From Balneola sp. MJW-20 (lineage in GTDB: Bacteria > Bacteroidota > Rhodothermia > Balneolales > Balneolaceae), in the NCBI RefSeq assembly GCF_040811775.1, contig NZ_JBFNXW010000001.1, forward strand, positions 1,612,001 to 1,676,000: 64,000 bases of DNA, written 5' to 3'. A program made the position numbers and the translations under genes. The notes under the pieces were generated by a model. That model had not been told where the DNA came from. It searched no databases and saw only the letters and a list, made by a program, of their open reading frames with translations. Positions 35,969-44,624 of the stretch are shown piece by piece; the first letter of the stretch is position 1; the number at the start of each line of letters is the position of its first letter.

Positions 35969-37339
35969 TTGATTGAAAGTACTGTACATACTTATTTAAG
36001 TAAGAAACGGAATGCAGCTCCTCTGGCTGTGTTCCGTATTTTTTTTGGGCTGCTGATGTTCATCAGTATCCTTCGCTTCGCTATGAACGGCTGGATACAC
36101 AAACTGTATATAGAGCCTTCTTTCTTTTTCTCATACCTGGGCTTTGAGTGGGTCCGGCCACTGGGCGATGCGACCTATCTTATATTCATAGTTTGTGGAT
36201 TATCTGCTCTTACCGTTAGCGTTGGTTATCGGTACCGATGGTCTATCATTATCTTCTTTTTATCCTTCACTTATATAGAGCTGATGGATAAGACCACCTA
36301 CCTGAACCACTATTATTTTGTAAGTATCCTGAGCTTTCTGATGATCTTTCTTCCTGCACAGGTTTATTTTTCGATGGATGCATACCGTGATAAGACGAAA
36401 CGATTTGAACTGATCCCTGCCTGGACCATCGATTCTATTAAATTACTTCTAGGCATCGTTTATGTGTATGCGGGACTCGCTAAACTCAACTCCGACTGGC
36501 TAATAGAAGCTATGCCGCTACAGATATGGCTCCCTGCCAAATACAGCCTTCCATTGCTGGGCGACCTTTTTCAGCAGGTCTGGACGCATTATGCTTTCAG
36601 CTGGGCTGGTGCGATTTATGATCTGACCATTCCCTTTTTGCTTTTATACCGAAAAACCCGTCCGCTCGCATTTGTGCTTGTCGTCATTTTCCATGCACTC
36701 ACTCGCATCCTCTTTCCCATTGGGATGTTTCCCTATATTATGATCGTAAGTGCACTCATCTTCTTTGATGCCGGTCTGCATCAAAGAATTCTTGATTATA
36801 TCTCGCGCTTGTTCAATATCCAGTCACAGGACTTCAATAACCGTCGTTCCTTCGAATTTACCAACCGCTGGAAAAGAAAGACCATACATTTCACAGTTGG
36901 CACCTTTTTTCTCCTTCAGCTACTGATTCCCTTTCGGCATCTTCTTTATCCCGGTGAATTATTCTGGACTGAAGAAGGTTTTCGCTTTTCCTGGAGGGTA
37001 ATGCTGATCGAAAAAGCAGGATATACTGATTTTAAAGTCGTGGATCCTGAAAGTGGTCGCCGATTTTATGTAGATAACACCCGGTTTCTTACCCGCTTTC
37101 AGGAAAAACAGATGTCGACTCAGCCTGATTTTATTCTGGAATATGCCCTCTTTCTGGAGGACTACTATCAGCAGCAAGGGATCACCGATCCTGAGATCTA
37201 CGTCGATAGTTATGTAGCACTGAACGGCAGACCCAGTCAGCCTTTCATTGACCCCGAAGCAGACCTGACCCGATTTAAACCCTCTCTGAAACATAAAAAC
37301 TGGATCCTTCCATTTAATGATGAGATCAAAGGCCTTTAA
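35969..37339 (+). CDS. HTTM protein resembling vitamin-K-dependent gamma-carboxylase
   Basis: A 456-residue membrane protein, HTTM domain in residues about 15-275 followed by a soluble C-terminal region. The start is a TTG at 35969; no ATG preserves the first helix. The sequence aligns by eye with human GGCX: DKTTYLNHYYF here against DKTSWNNHSYL there, placing His114 on GGCX His160, and AGLAKLNSDWL against AGVKKLDADWV, placing Lys172 on the catalytic base Lys218. FHALTRILFPIGMFPYIM also matches FHCMNSQLFSIGMFSYVM. The catalytic core therefore appears kept. Whether this protein carboxylates glutamate, and on which substrate, is unknown. It overlaps the TonB receptor gene by 23 bp. Confidence 0.82.
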   Translation: MIESTVHTYLSKKRNAAPLAVFRIFFGLLMFISILRFAMNGWIHKLYIEPSFFFSYLGFEWVRPLGDATYLIFIVCGLSALTVSVGYRYRWSIIIFFLSFTYIELMDKTTYLNHYYFVSILSFLMIFLPAQVYFSMDAYRDKTKRFELIPAWTIDSIKLLLGIVYVYAGLAKLNSDWLIEAMPLQIWLPAKYSLPLLGDLFQQVWTHYAFSWAGAIYDLTIPFLLLYRKTRPLAFVLVVIFHALTRILFPIGMFPYIMIVSALIFFDAGLHQRILDYISRLFNIQSQDFNNRRSFEFTNRWKRKTIHFTVGTFFLLQLLIPFRHLLYPGELFWTEEGFRFSWRVMLIEKAGYTDFKVVDPESGRRFYVDNTRFLTRFQEKQMSTQPDFILEYALFLEDYYQQQGITDPEIYVDSYVALNGRPSQPFIDPEADLTRFKPSLKHKNWILPFNDEIKGL

Positions 37340-39806
37340 GAGAGCATTTTTGACATTACTTCTTATCGTCCCCCTGGCTGCCAGCGCACAGTACAGATTG
37401 GAGGGGACAATTCTGGACGAATCGACCGGGCAGCCTATTGTCAGCGCTGAGATCTATGATAATGAGGCCGGAAAGTCTTTCAGAACTAACAAACAGGGAA
37501 AGTTTGTCATTGAGAACCTCCCCGCAGATGATTACCTGCTGTATATTTATAAGCTGGGATACAGGATCATCACCCTGCCTTTGGAAGTACGTTCCGATAC
37601 TTCAATAACCATCCAGATGGAAGCTTTATCAGAAACACTAACTGAAGTTGCGGTCATTGATCAGCGTGATGAATTTTACGGTCTCAAAAGGCTGCGTGAG
37701 GTGGAAGGAACTGCGATCTATGCTGGTAAAAAGACCGAGGTAATATCCCTCTCCAACAAGATCGCTAATATTGCCGCAAATAATCCTCGTCAAATCTATG
37801 CACAGGTGAGCGGGCTGAATATCTATGAATCCAATGACGCAGGCTTACAACTTAACATAGGAGGGCGTGGTCTGGATCCCAGCCGGTCGTCCAATTTCAA
37901 TGTCCGCCAGAACGGCTACGATATCAGTGCTGATGTACTGGGTTACCCTGAAAGCTATTATACTCCTCCTGCAGAAGCACTCAGTGAAATACAGATCGTT
38001 CGGGGAGCCGCTTCCTTGCAATACGGAACCCAGTTTGGCGGGCTTGTAAATTTTAGAATGAAAAAACCGGTCAGAGATAAAACGGCAGAATTCAGAAGCC
38101 GTCAATCGACCGGTTCCAACAACTTGTTCACCTCATTTAACAGCCTGAGCGGGACGGTCGGCAAACTTGGTTATTACGGATATTACCATTACAAAACCGG
38201 AGATGGTTTCCGCCCCAATTCCGGTTTCGAGTCTGACAATATATACTTGTATACCGATCTTGAACTGGGGGAAAAGACCACGATCTATGCTGATTTCACC
38301 TATCTTGATTACCTGGCTCAGCAGCCCGGCGGTTTGACCGATGTTCAGTTTTACCGGAATCCGGATTTTAGTAACCGAAGCAGAAACTGGTTCCGGGTTG
38401 ACTGGAAACTGGCATCTGCCGGGCTTGAGCACCGTTTCAATTATAAGAAACGGCTCACTTTCAAGATCTTCGGGCTTGATGCTTCCCGCGAAGCATTAGG
38501 TTTCAGGACAAACCGGGTATCGCAGACCGATGATCTATCTGCCCCCAGAGATCTGATCATTGGCACCTTCAGAAATTTCGGTTCGGAAGTACGTTACCTT
38601 CAGAGATATACACTGGGAAACCGAAATGCAGTTTTTCTGATCGGAGCAAAATATTACCAGTCCGAAAATACTTCTGTTCAGGGACCGGGAACCAATTCCT
38701 CCGATGCCGATTTTTTCCTGGCAACCGATCAGTATCCTGATTATCCGAACCAGTCAGACTTTATCTTCCCTAATCGAAATCTGGCTCTCTTCGGAGAGCA
38801 TATTTTCTATCTGCAGGATAATTTATCTATAACACCCGGTTTTCGCTTTGAATACATCAGGACGGAAAGTAAGGGAAATTTTCAGCGGGTGAATTTTGAC
38901 CTCGCGGGAAATCCTATTCAAAACGACACCTTTGATGACAACCGGGTTTTTGACCGGAACTTTTTATTGCTGGGTACTGGAATCAGTTACCTTCCATCAC
39001 CGGAAGTTGAGATCTACGGAAATCTTTCATCCAATTACCGTTCGGTCACCTTTAATGACATTCGAATTGTTAATCCTACTTTTCAGGTTGATCCCGATAT
39101 CCGCGATGAAAGCGGGTATACCGCAGATCTGGGTATCCGAGGAAGGATCGGAGAAACCCTTTCTTACGATATAAACGGTTTCGGACTCTGGTATAATGAC
39201 CGGCTGGGTGAAGTTCTAAGACCGGAAACGCGCATAAATGCTGAGGGAGTGGTAGAAGAGACAGGAAGGATCGTCCGGTTCAGAGGAAATATTGGCACCG
39301 CCTTTATGTACGGTTTAGAGAGTCTGGCAGAGTGGAATATTCTTCAAAGTGTCGGTATCCGTAATAAAGACCTGAAACTCAGTACATTCGTTAATGTTGC
39401 GCTGACCCGTTCTGAGTACCTGAAATCTGAAATACCCGGAGTGGAAAGCAATGAAGTGGAGTTCACCCCTTTGGTGAATTTAAAATCCGGGGTGAACTTC
39501 GGCTACAGAAATTTACTACTGAGTCTTCAGTACACCTATGTATCCGTTCAGTTTACGGATGCTTCCAATGCTGAACAGAATATCAATGATAACCAGAGTG
39601 GTATACGCGGAGAGATCCCGGCCTATGATGTCATGGATCTGTCCTTATCCTGGAGCTACGGTATTTTCAGAATGGAAACAGGTATCAATAATGTATTAAA
39701 TAAGAACTATTTCACACGGAGGGCAACCGGTTATCCGGGTCCCGGAATAATACCATCACAACCACGCACCTGGTATTTCACACTTCAAATGAACATTGGC
39801 AAATAA
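37317..39806 (+). CDS. FecA-like TonB-dependent receptor
   Basis: An 829-residue outer-membrane receptor. A signal peptide (MMRSKAFKRAFLTLLLIVPLAASAQ) precedes a carboxypeptidase-D-regulatory-like domain (YRLEGTILDESTGQPIVSAEIYD, about 25-100). The plug follows (NPRQIYAQVSGLNIYE, GGRGLDPSRSSNFNVRQNGYDIS, ALSEIQIVRGAASLQYGTQFGGLVNF, about 130-260), then a 22-strand barrel ending in WYFTLQMNIGK. The plug pattern is closest to ferric-dicitrate-type receptors. No sigma-regulating N-terminal signalling domain is seen. Fourth gene of the putative metal-uptake unit. Confidence 0.87.
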   Translation: MMRSKAFKRAFLTLLLIVPLAASAQYRLEGTILDESTGQPIVSAEIYDNEAGKSFRTNKQGKFVIENLPADDYLLYIYKLGYRIITLPLEVRSDTSITIQMEALSETLTEVAVIDQRDEFYGLKRLREVEGTAIYAGKKTEVISLSNKIANIAANNPRQIYAQVSGLNIYESNDAGLQLNIGGRGLDPSRSSNFNVRQNGYDISADVLGYPESYYTPPAEALSEIQIVRGAASLQYGTQFGGLVNFRMKKPVRDKTAEFRSRQSTGSNNLFTSFNSLSGTVGKLGYYGYYHYKTGDGFRPNSGFESDNIYLYTDLELGEKTTIYADFTYLDYLAQQPGGLTDVQFYRNPDFSNRSRNWFRVDWKLASAGLEHRFNYKKRLTFKIFGLDASREALGFRTNRVSQTDDLSAPRDLIIGTFRNFGSEVRYLQRYTLGNRNAVFLIGAKYYQSENTSVQGPGTNSSDADFFLATDQYPDYPNQSDFIFPNRNLALFGEHIFYLQDNLSITPGFRFEYIRTESKGNFQRVNFDLAGNPIQNDTFDDNRVFDRNFLLLGTGISYLPSPEVEIYGNLSSNYRSVTFNDIRIVNPTFQVDPDIRDESGYTADLGIRGRIGETLSYDINGFGLWYNDRLGEVLRPETRINAEGVVEETGRIVRFRGNIGTAFMYGLESLAEWNILQSVGIRNKDLKLSTFVNVALTRSEYLKSEIPGVESNEVEFTPLVNLKSGVNFGYRNLLLSLQYTYVSVQFTDASNAEQNINDNQSGIRGEIPAYDVMDLSLSWSYGIFRMETGINNVLNKNYFTRRATGYPGPGIIPSQPRTWYFTLQMNIGK

Positions 39807-39893
39807 AACACATGCATTTAAATCATTTCAATGGTTGTTAAGAGATGATCTTAAGAGTATTTTTGAAACCTATTTAAAACCTTATTTATCTCC

Positions 39894-40985
39894 ATGAAGA
39901 GCATTCTACCTATTGTAATTTCTGCACTGATATTTTCTGCCTGCGGACAGGAACCAGCTGAGAGCACCTATGATCCGGCAGCAGACAGCCTTAAATACGA
40001 ACAAGAAGTGCACCTGCGTAATATTCGCCAACTTACTTTTGGGGGTGATAATGCAGAAGCCTACTGGAGTTATGATGACTCTAAACTGATCTTTCAGTCA
40101 AACAATCCTGAATGGGGTGTGGGCTGTGACCAGATCTTCTATATGGATGTGACCGCGCCGGCAGACTCTGGAGTCACTCCACCCATGATCAGTACCGGAA
40201 ACGGCCGGACCACCTGTTCATACTTTTTACCGGGTGATGAGACTTTTGTCTATTCCTCCACGCATGAAGGCAGCCTTGAGTGTCCTGAAGAACCGACTCG
40301 CGGTGCAGGCGGTGCTTATGCATGGCCGGTATATGACACTTATGACATTTACAAAGCAGACCTCAACGGGCAGATCATTGATACCCTTACTAATACTCCC
40401 GGTTATGATGCCGAGCCTACCGTATCCCCTGATGGTTCCAAGATCGTATTTACGTCAACAAGAACCGGAGACCTCGAGCTGTTCATAATGGATACCGATG
40501 GTTCAAATGTTCGCCAGATCACCGATGAACTGGGCTATGATGGAGGAGCATTTTTCTCTCCGGACGGACAAAAACTGGTCTTCCGTGCTTCGCGCCCAGA
40601 GACCGAAGAAGAGATCGCAAAATATAAAGAACTGCTTTCTCAGGGGCTGGTAGAGCCAACCAATATGGAGTTATTCACTGTAAATATTGATGGCACCGAA
40701 ATGAAACAGATCACAGATCTGGGTAATGCCAACTGGGCTCCTTACTTTCATCCCTCAGGTGAGAAGATCATCTTTTCTTCCAACCATATGTCACAAAGAG
40801 GATTCCCCTTCAATCTTTTCATGATCAATGCTGACGGTACAGGTCTGGAACAGGTCACTTTCGATGGGATGTTCGACTCCTTTCCTATGTTCAGCCGGGA
40901 CGGCAAAAAGATCGTCTTTTCATCCAATCGTTTTAACGGTGGTACCCGAAGTACCAATATTTTCATCGCCGACTGGGTGGATTAG
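39894..40985 (+). CDS. PD40/TolB-like beta-propeller lipoprotein
   Basis: A 363-residue predicted lipoprotein (lipobox FSAC, Cys17). At least five PD40 blades are visible: NAEAYWSYDDSKLIFQS, DAEPTVSPDGSKIVFTS, DGGAFFSPDGQKLVFRA, NWAPYFHPSGEKIIFSS and FDSFPMFSRDGKKIVFSS, each with the SPDGxxIxF core, and a segment with paired cysteines near residues 78-105. Similar proteins bind partners of TolB/Pal or degrade peptides, but it lacks a peptidase domain. It begins 87 bp after the TonB receptor and is closed by a strong terminator, so it is likely the last gene of the unit. Confidence 0.78.
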   Translation: MKSILPIVISALIFSACGQEPAESTYDPAADSLKYEQEVHLRNIRQLTFGGDNAEAYWSYDDSKLIFQSNNPEWGVGCDQIFYMDVTAPADSGVTPPMISTGNGRTTCSYFLPGDETFVYSSTHEGSLECPEEPTRGAGGAYAWPVYDTYDIYKADLNGQIIDTLTNTPGYDAEPTVSPDGSKIVFTSTRTGDLELFIMDTDGSNVRQITDELGYDGGAFFSPDGQKLVFRASRPETEEEIAKYKELLSQGLVEPTNMELFTVNIDGTEMKQITDLGNANWAPYFHPSGEKIIFSSNHMSQRGFPFNLFMINADGTGLEQVTFDGMFDSFPMFSRDGKKIVFSSNRFNGGTRSTNIFIADWVD

Positions 40986-41004
40986 TGATCAGCTTACCGA
41001 TTAT

Positions 41005-41037
41005 AAGCTTCTTACCCTGTGGTAAGAAGCTTTTTTT
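41005..41037 (+). terminator. Strong intrinsic terminator after the metal-uptake unit
   Basis: AAGCTTCTTACC (41005-41016) and GGTAAGAAGCTT (41021-41032) form a perfect 12-bp stem with a CTGT loop, followed by a run of seven T from 41031. It ends transcription of the unit beginning at 33565. Confidence 0.92.
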
Positions 41038-41091
41038 ATGCCTGCTTTCATTGTATAAAAACCATTTGGTGATGAGTTGAATAATAAATAA

Positions 41092-41107
41092 TTTAGTCAT
41101 GACTAAA
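41092..41107. promoter_or_regulatory. Perfect 16-bp palindrome operator before TonB receptor
   Basis: TTTAGTCATGACTAAA is an exact palindrome ending 11 bp before the ATG of the TonB receptor at 41119. The half site TTTAGT and spacing resemble DtxR/MntR-family operators, and the DtxR-family gene is the next one downstream (convergent). Its place at the promoter or leader fits repression. Confidence 0.65.
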
Positions 41108-41118
41108 CTTTTATTTCA

Positions 41119-43311
41119 ATGCATCTATTATTTACACTTATTATCAGCCTAATTACGGTTCAGCCACCTTTCTCCGACGGATTTTATATTAGCGGAAAAG
41201 TAACTGAACCGAACGGGGAAGCAGTACAAGGAGCGCTGGTTGGTGTTGCTGAACTCAATAAAGCAGCTTACACGGACTCCACCGGTTTTTTCATATTGAA
41301 AGATTTACCGGCAAAACAAATACGGCTCAGGATCTCAATGGTTGGCTATAAATCGGAAGAACTTCGAATTGACCTGAGCGATGGATCATTGAATGATATT
41401 GAAATTACGGTCACTCCCCTACTACATGAACTGGACCAGGTGGTTGTTACCGGCACACTCACCGAAACTACGATCGCTGACTCTCCCGTCAAAGTAAACC
41501 GGATCTCCGTTGATGTACTTAAAAAATCGACCTCTCAGAATATCATGGACGCCGCAAAATATATCAACGGCCTGTATACCCAGGTTGACTGTTCTGTTTG
41601 CGGAACCTCCAACATCAGAATAAATGGCATGGAAGGTCCATATACCTCTGTATTGATTGATGGCATGCCGGTTATGGGCGCACTCGCATCGGTTTACAGT
41701 CTGGAAGGAATCCAACCTGATGTCATTCAGAATCTGGAGATCATAAAAGGCCCGAACAGTACACTATATGGGTCACAGGCCATGGGCGGAGTAATAAATA
41801 TTCTCACCTCCGATCCGGCAACATCCCCCGCTTTGCGTGTTGAGTACCGGGGTTCCACCCACTCACAACATACTCTGAATGCTAAAACTTCTTTTAAAGC
41901 AACTGAAAGAATACATTCATTACTGGGGGCATCTTATTACCGTTCTAATACTTTCATCGATGAAAATGAAGATGGATTCTCTGATATAACTCTAGACCGC
42001 AGGTTTACCCTGTTCAATAAATGGACTTATGATCGTCCGGATTTTCAGAAAGCCTCCTTTGCTCTGAAATATTATAATGAAGAAAGACTGGGAGGAACCC
42101 GGGCGTATAACCACTCTTTGAGAGGAAGTGACACAATCTATGGCGAGTCGATTTATACCAACCGCCTGGATCTTATGGGTACTTATGATCTGCCGGTTCA
42201 GGCAGATGTAAGATTAGATGCCTCTTATTCCTATCACGACCAGGATAGCTATTATGGGGATTACCGCTATGAGGCCAGTCAGGTTACCCAATTTGCGAAC
42301 CTTATCTGGACCTCAAAACTCTCTTCGAAAGATACTTTTCTATCCGGCCTTACCTACAGATACGATATACTGGACCAGCTCTTTGACGGGGAGGAACTAC
42401 CCGGCGGTTCCAGGGATCACCGATTCGTACCGGGTATGTTGATACAAATAGACCGGGAGTGGTCTGATTCATTCCGTTCGCTTGCAGGGTTCAGGGTAGA
42501 TCATCAGGAAGACCACGGACTTATCTATTCGCCTCGACTCAGCTTTAAATATAAACCCAGTTCTCACAGCACTTTCCGTTTCAATGCCGGAACCGGTTTC
42601 AGGATTGTGAATTTATTTACAGAAGAGCATGAAGCACTAACCGGATCACGTAGAGTTCAGATCAATGAGGAACTCGATCCCGAGCGGTCTGTTAACCTGA
42701 CCACCAACTGGAATCAGATCATAGATATAGGTCCTTCGATCCTGAATGCTGACATCGACTTTTTCTATACCCGATTTTCTAATCAGATCATCCCGGATTA
42801 TACAGACCCGGCACTGATACAGTATTCCAATCTTGAGGGTTACTCGGTCTCAAGAGGAGTCTCGGTAAACCTGGCGCACAATTTTGTGATTCCTCTCACT
42901 TATATGATCGGGTTCACTCTGCAGGATGTGTTTCAGGATACCCGCGACGGCCGTTCACCGGTGATTTTTGCTCCCGATTATACCGCAGTTTTCAACCTCA
43001 GTTATACCATACGGTCTGCCTCACTTACCCTGGATTACACAGGAAGGCTGAACGGTCCGATGAAGCTGCCTGAATATCAGGGTTTCTCAGATATTTCCCC
43101 TGTCTACACTGAACAGAATATTAAGATCAGCAGATCTTTTGCCAACGGTTTAAATCTTTATGCATCGGTAAACAATCTTTTTAATTATACCCAGCCTAAC
43201 CCCATCCTATCTGCTGACCAGCCCTTTAGCGAAGATTTTGCCACAGATTATGTCTACGGTCCGATTCAGGGGCGCCGGGTCATGGCCGGCATTTCTTTTA
43301 CGATCGACTAG
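41119..43311 (+). CDS. TonB-dependent receptor with CxxC in the plug, probable metal receptor
   Basis: A 730-residue outer-membrane receptor. Short signal peptide, carboxypeptidase-D-regulatory-like domain (YISGKVTEPNGEAVQGALVGV, residues about 22-105), TonB-box-like DQVVVTGTLTETTIAD, then the plug with VDCSVCGTSNIRINGMEGPYTSVLIDGMPV. Cys158 and Cys161 form a CxxC there. The 22-strand barrel ends in GRRVMAGISFTID. The architecture is BtuB/CirA-like. Substrate is not readable, but the palindrome at 41092-41107 and the adjacent DtxR-family regulator point to a metal or metallophore, possibly manganese. Confidence 0.83.
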   Translation: MHLLFTLIISLITVQPPFSDGFYISGKVTEPNGEAVQGALVGVAELNKAAYTDSTGFFILKDLPAKQIRLRISMVGYKSEELRIDLSDGSLNDIEITVTPLLHELDQVVVTGTLTETTIADSPVKVNRISVDVLKKSTSQNIMDAAKYINGLYTQVDCSVCGTSNIRINGMEGPYTSVLIDGMPVMGALASVYSLEGIQPDVIQNLEIIKGPNSTLYGSQAMGGVINILTSDPATSPALRVEYRGSTHSQHTLNAKTSFKATERIHSLLGASYYRSNTFIDENEDGFSDITLDRRFTLFNKWTYDRPDFQKASFALKYYNEERLGGTRAYNHSLRGSDTIYGESIYTNRLDLMGTYDLPVQADVRLDASYSYHDQDSYYGDYRYEASQVTQFANLIWTSKLSSKDTFLSGLTYRYDILDQLFDGEELPGGSRDHRFVPGMLIQIDREWSDSFRSLAGFRVDHQEDHGLIYSPRLSFKYKPSSHSTFRFNAGTGFRIVNLFTEEHEALTGSRRVQINEELDPERSVNLTTNWNQIIDIGPSILNADIDFFYTRFSNQIIPDYTDPALIQYSNLEGYSVSRGVSVNLAHNFVIPLTYMIGFTLQDVFQDTRDGRSPVIFAPDYTAVFNLSYTIRSASLTLDYTGRLNGPMKLPEYQGFSDISPVYTEQNIKISRSFANGLNLYASVNNLFNYTQPNPILSADQPFSEDFATDYVYGPIQGRRVMAGISFTID

Positions 43312-43324
43312 ACATCATTGAAAT

Positions 43325-43978
43325 TTAGTCTACCAGGTATACGTTTCTGGCTATTCCGTTACCCAGCACTTCTTCCTTTTCTTCCAAAAGCACTTTAACA
43401 GGGCCGTTGAACGGATCTTTCTGAATGACCCGGACCTTAACACCGGGTAAAACCCCTACCTCTTCCAGGTATCTGAGCAATTCCGGGTCTTGGTCCTTTA
43501 CTCTTCCAATCAGATAGTCTTTGTCTTCTTCGGCGTCAGTAAGGGGAAGTGTTGCCATACGAGGCATAACACCGTCTTTGGTTGGAATCGGGTCTCCGTG
43601 AGGGTCATGCGTCGGGTGATTTAGTAATTCAGCGATACGATCCTCAAACATTTCGGATATATGGTGTTCCAGCTTTTCGGCCTCATCGTGCACCTGATCC
43701 CAGGAATATCCCATGATCTCTTTCAAATAGAGTTCCAGTAGCCGATGATGACGGATGATCTCAAGTGCGATCTTTTTACCGGCATCGGTTAGCTTCGCAC
43801 CTTTATAAGACTCGTGAACCAACAACTTCATCCCACCCAGCTTCTTCAGCATATTAGTAACCGAAGCTGATGACACATTTAGCTCTTCTGCTATATTTGT
43901 AGTCGTTGCTCCATCACCTTCAGTCTCAAGAAGGTATATTGCTTTAAGGTAATCTTCGACCGACTGGCTTAAACTCAT
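43325..43978 (-). CDS. DtxR-family metal-dependent repressor with manganese-type ligands
   Basis: A 217-residue regulator: N-terminal winged helix (VEDYLKAIYLLE, ATTTNIAEELNVSSASVTNML), dimerisation and metal-binding helices (about 70-120), and a C-terminal FeoA/SH3-like domain (PGVKVRVIQKDPFNGPVKVLL). Metal ligands by alignment: Asp9 replaces DtxR Met10, and Glu101 replaces DtxR Cys102 in HDEAEKLEHH, together with Glu104 and His105; His78 and Glu82 match DtxR His79 and Glu83. Asp and Glu at the first two sites are the MntR-type choice. MntR-like or broad Mn/Fe response is inferred. Probably controls the adjacent TonB receptor, and maybe the 33565-40985 unit. Confidence 0.88.
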   Translation of the reverse strand: MSLSQSVEDYLKAIYLLETEGDGATTTNIAEELNVSSASVTNMLKKLGGMKLLVHESYKGAKLTDAGKKIALEIIRHHRLLELYLKEIMGYSWDQVHDEAEKLEHHISEMFEDRIAELLNHPTHDPHGDPIPTKDGVMPRMATLPLTDAEEDKDYLIGRVKDQDPELLRYLEEVGVLPGVKVRVIQKDPFNGPVKVLLEEKEEVLGNGIARNVYLVD

Positions 43979-44018
43979 CTTTACTGAAATCTTTTATTCT
44001 AATTAGCAGCAGACCGGG

Positions 44019-44522
44019 TCACTGATTTCCTTCCATGAATTTTTCAAAATCCATGGTGCCGAAAGAATCGGTACCCACATATCTCAGCAGCGGGTCAAAT
44101 ACCTCCTGCGGTAAAAAACCGGGTTGTGCTCCGAGGATCTTTCCCTCAGAGTCTACAAAGTAGTGGGTTGGAAGTGAGGTTAGCCGAAGGTATCTGGCAA
44201 GTTCCATACCTTTGATCTTCTGGCCGTTAAATACCACGTCTTCATCTGATTCACTGTTAAGTTCAACCGGTACATAATAATCATAGATCGTTGACTGCAG
44301 AGTACTGTCCGGATAAACCTCGCGGCGCATCTTCCTGCAGTACGTACACCACTCAGCATAACCAAATATCAGTACTTTTTTGCCTTCTTCCTTAGCGATC
44401 TTCTGGGCTTCTTCCAGAGAATACCATTTCATTCCTGATTCAGCGATTCGCTCCTGTGCATAAGCAGATGTGCATGCGAATAGGAGGCCGACAAATAATA
44501 GAGTAAGTGATTTTAAATTCAT
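44019..44522 (-). CDS. Secreted thioredoxin-fold protein
   Basis: A 167-residue protein with a signal peptide (MNLKSLTLLFVGLLFACTSAYAQ) and a thioredoxin domain. The active site is Cys59-Thr-Tyr-Cys62 (YAEWCTYCRKM), and cis-Pro lies in TSLPTHYF. The WCxYC with KM after it and LNSESDEDVVFNGQ resemble DsbD-gamma/thioredoxin_7 proteins, which reduce periplasmic disulfides. The start at 44522 is preferred; an ATG at 44540 would add six residues. A Cys is also in the signal region (FACTS), so lipidation cannot be fully excluded. Not obviously linked to its neighbours. Confidence 0.82.
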   Translation of the reverse strand: MNLKSLTLLFVGLLFACTSAYAQERIAESGMKWYSLEEAQKIAKEEGKKVLIFGYAEWCTYCRKMRREVYPDSTLQSTIYDYYVPVELNSESDEDVVFNGQKIKGMELARYLRLTSLPTHYFVDSEGKILGAQPGFLPQEVFDPLLRYVGTDSFGTMDFEKFMEGNQ

Positions 44523-44624
44523 GATGCTTAAAGATAACAATTAGCAATTATCCCTGAAACAAGAGAATCTCTTATTCAGAATAGCCAAACAATTACGCAG
44601 CTGGCCCTGTTTTAGTATCAGATC

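Noticed and set aside
37317..37339. Overlap of HTTM and TonB receptor genes as a frameshift or fusion
   Set aside because: Both proteins have complete, normal ends. The 23-bp overlap is compatible with simple translational coupling.
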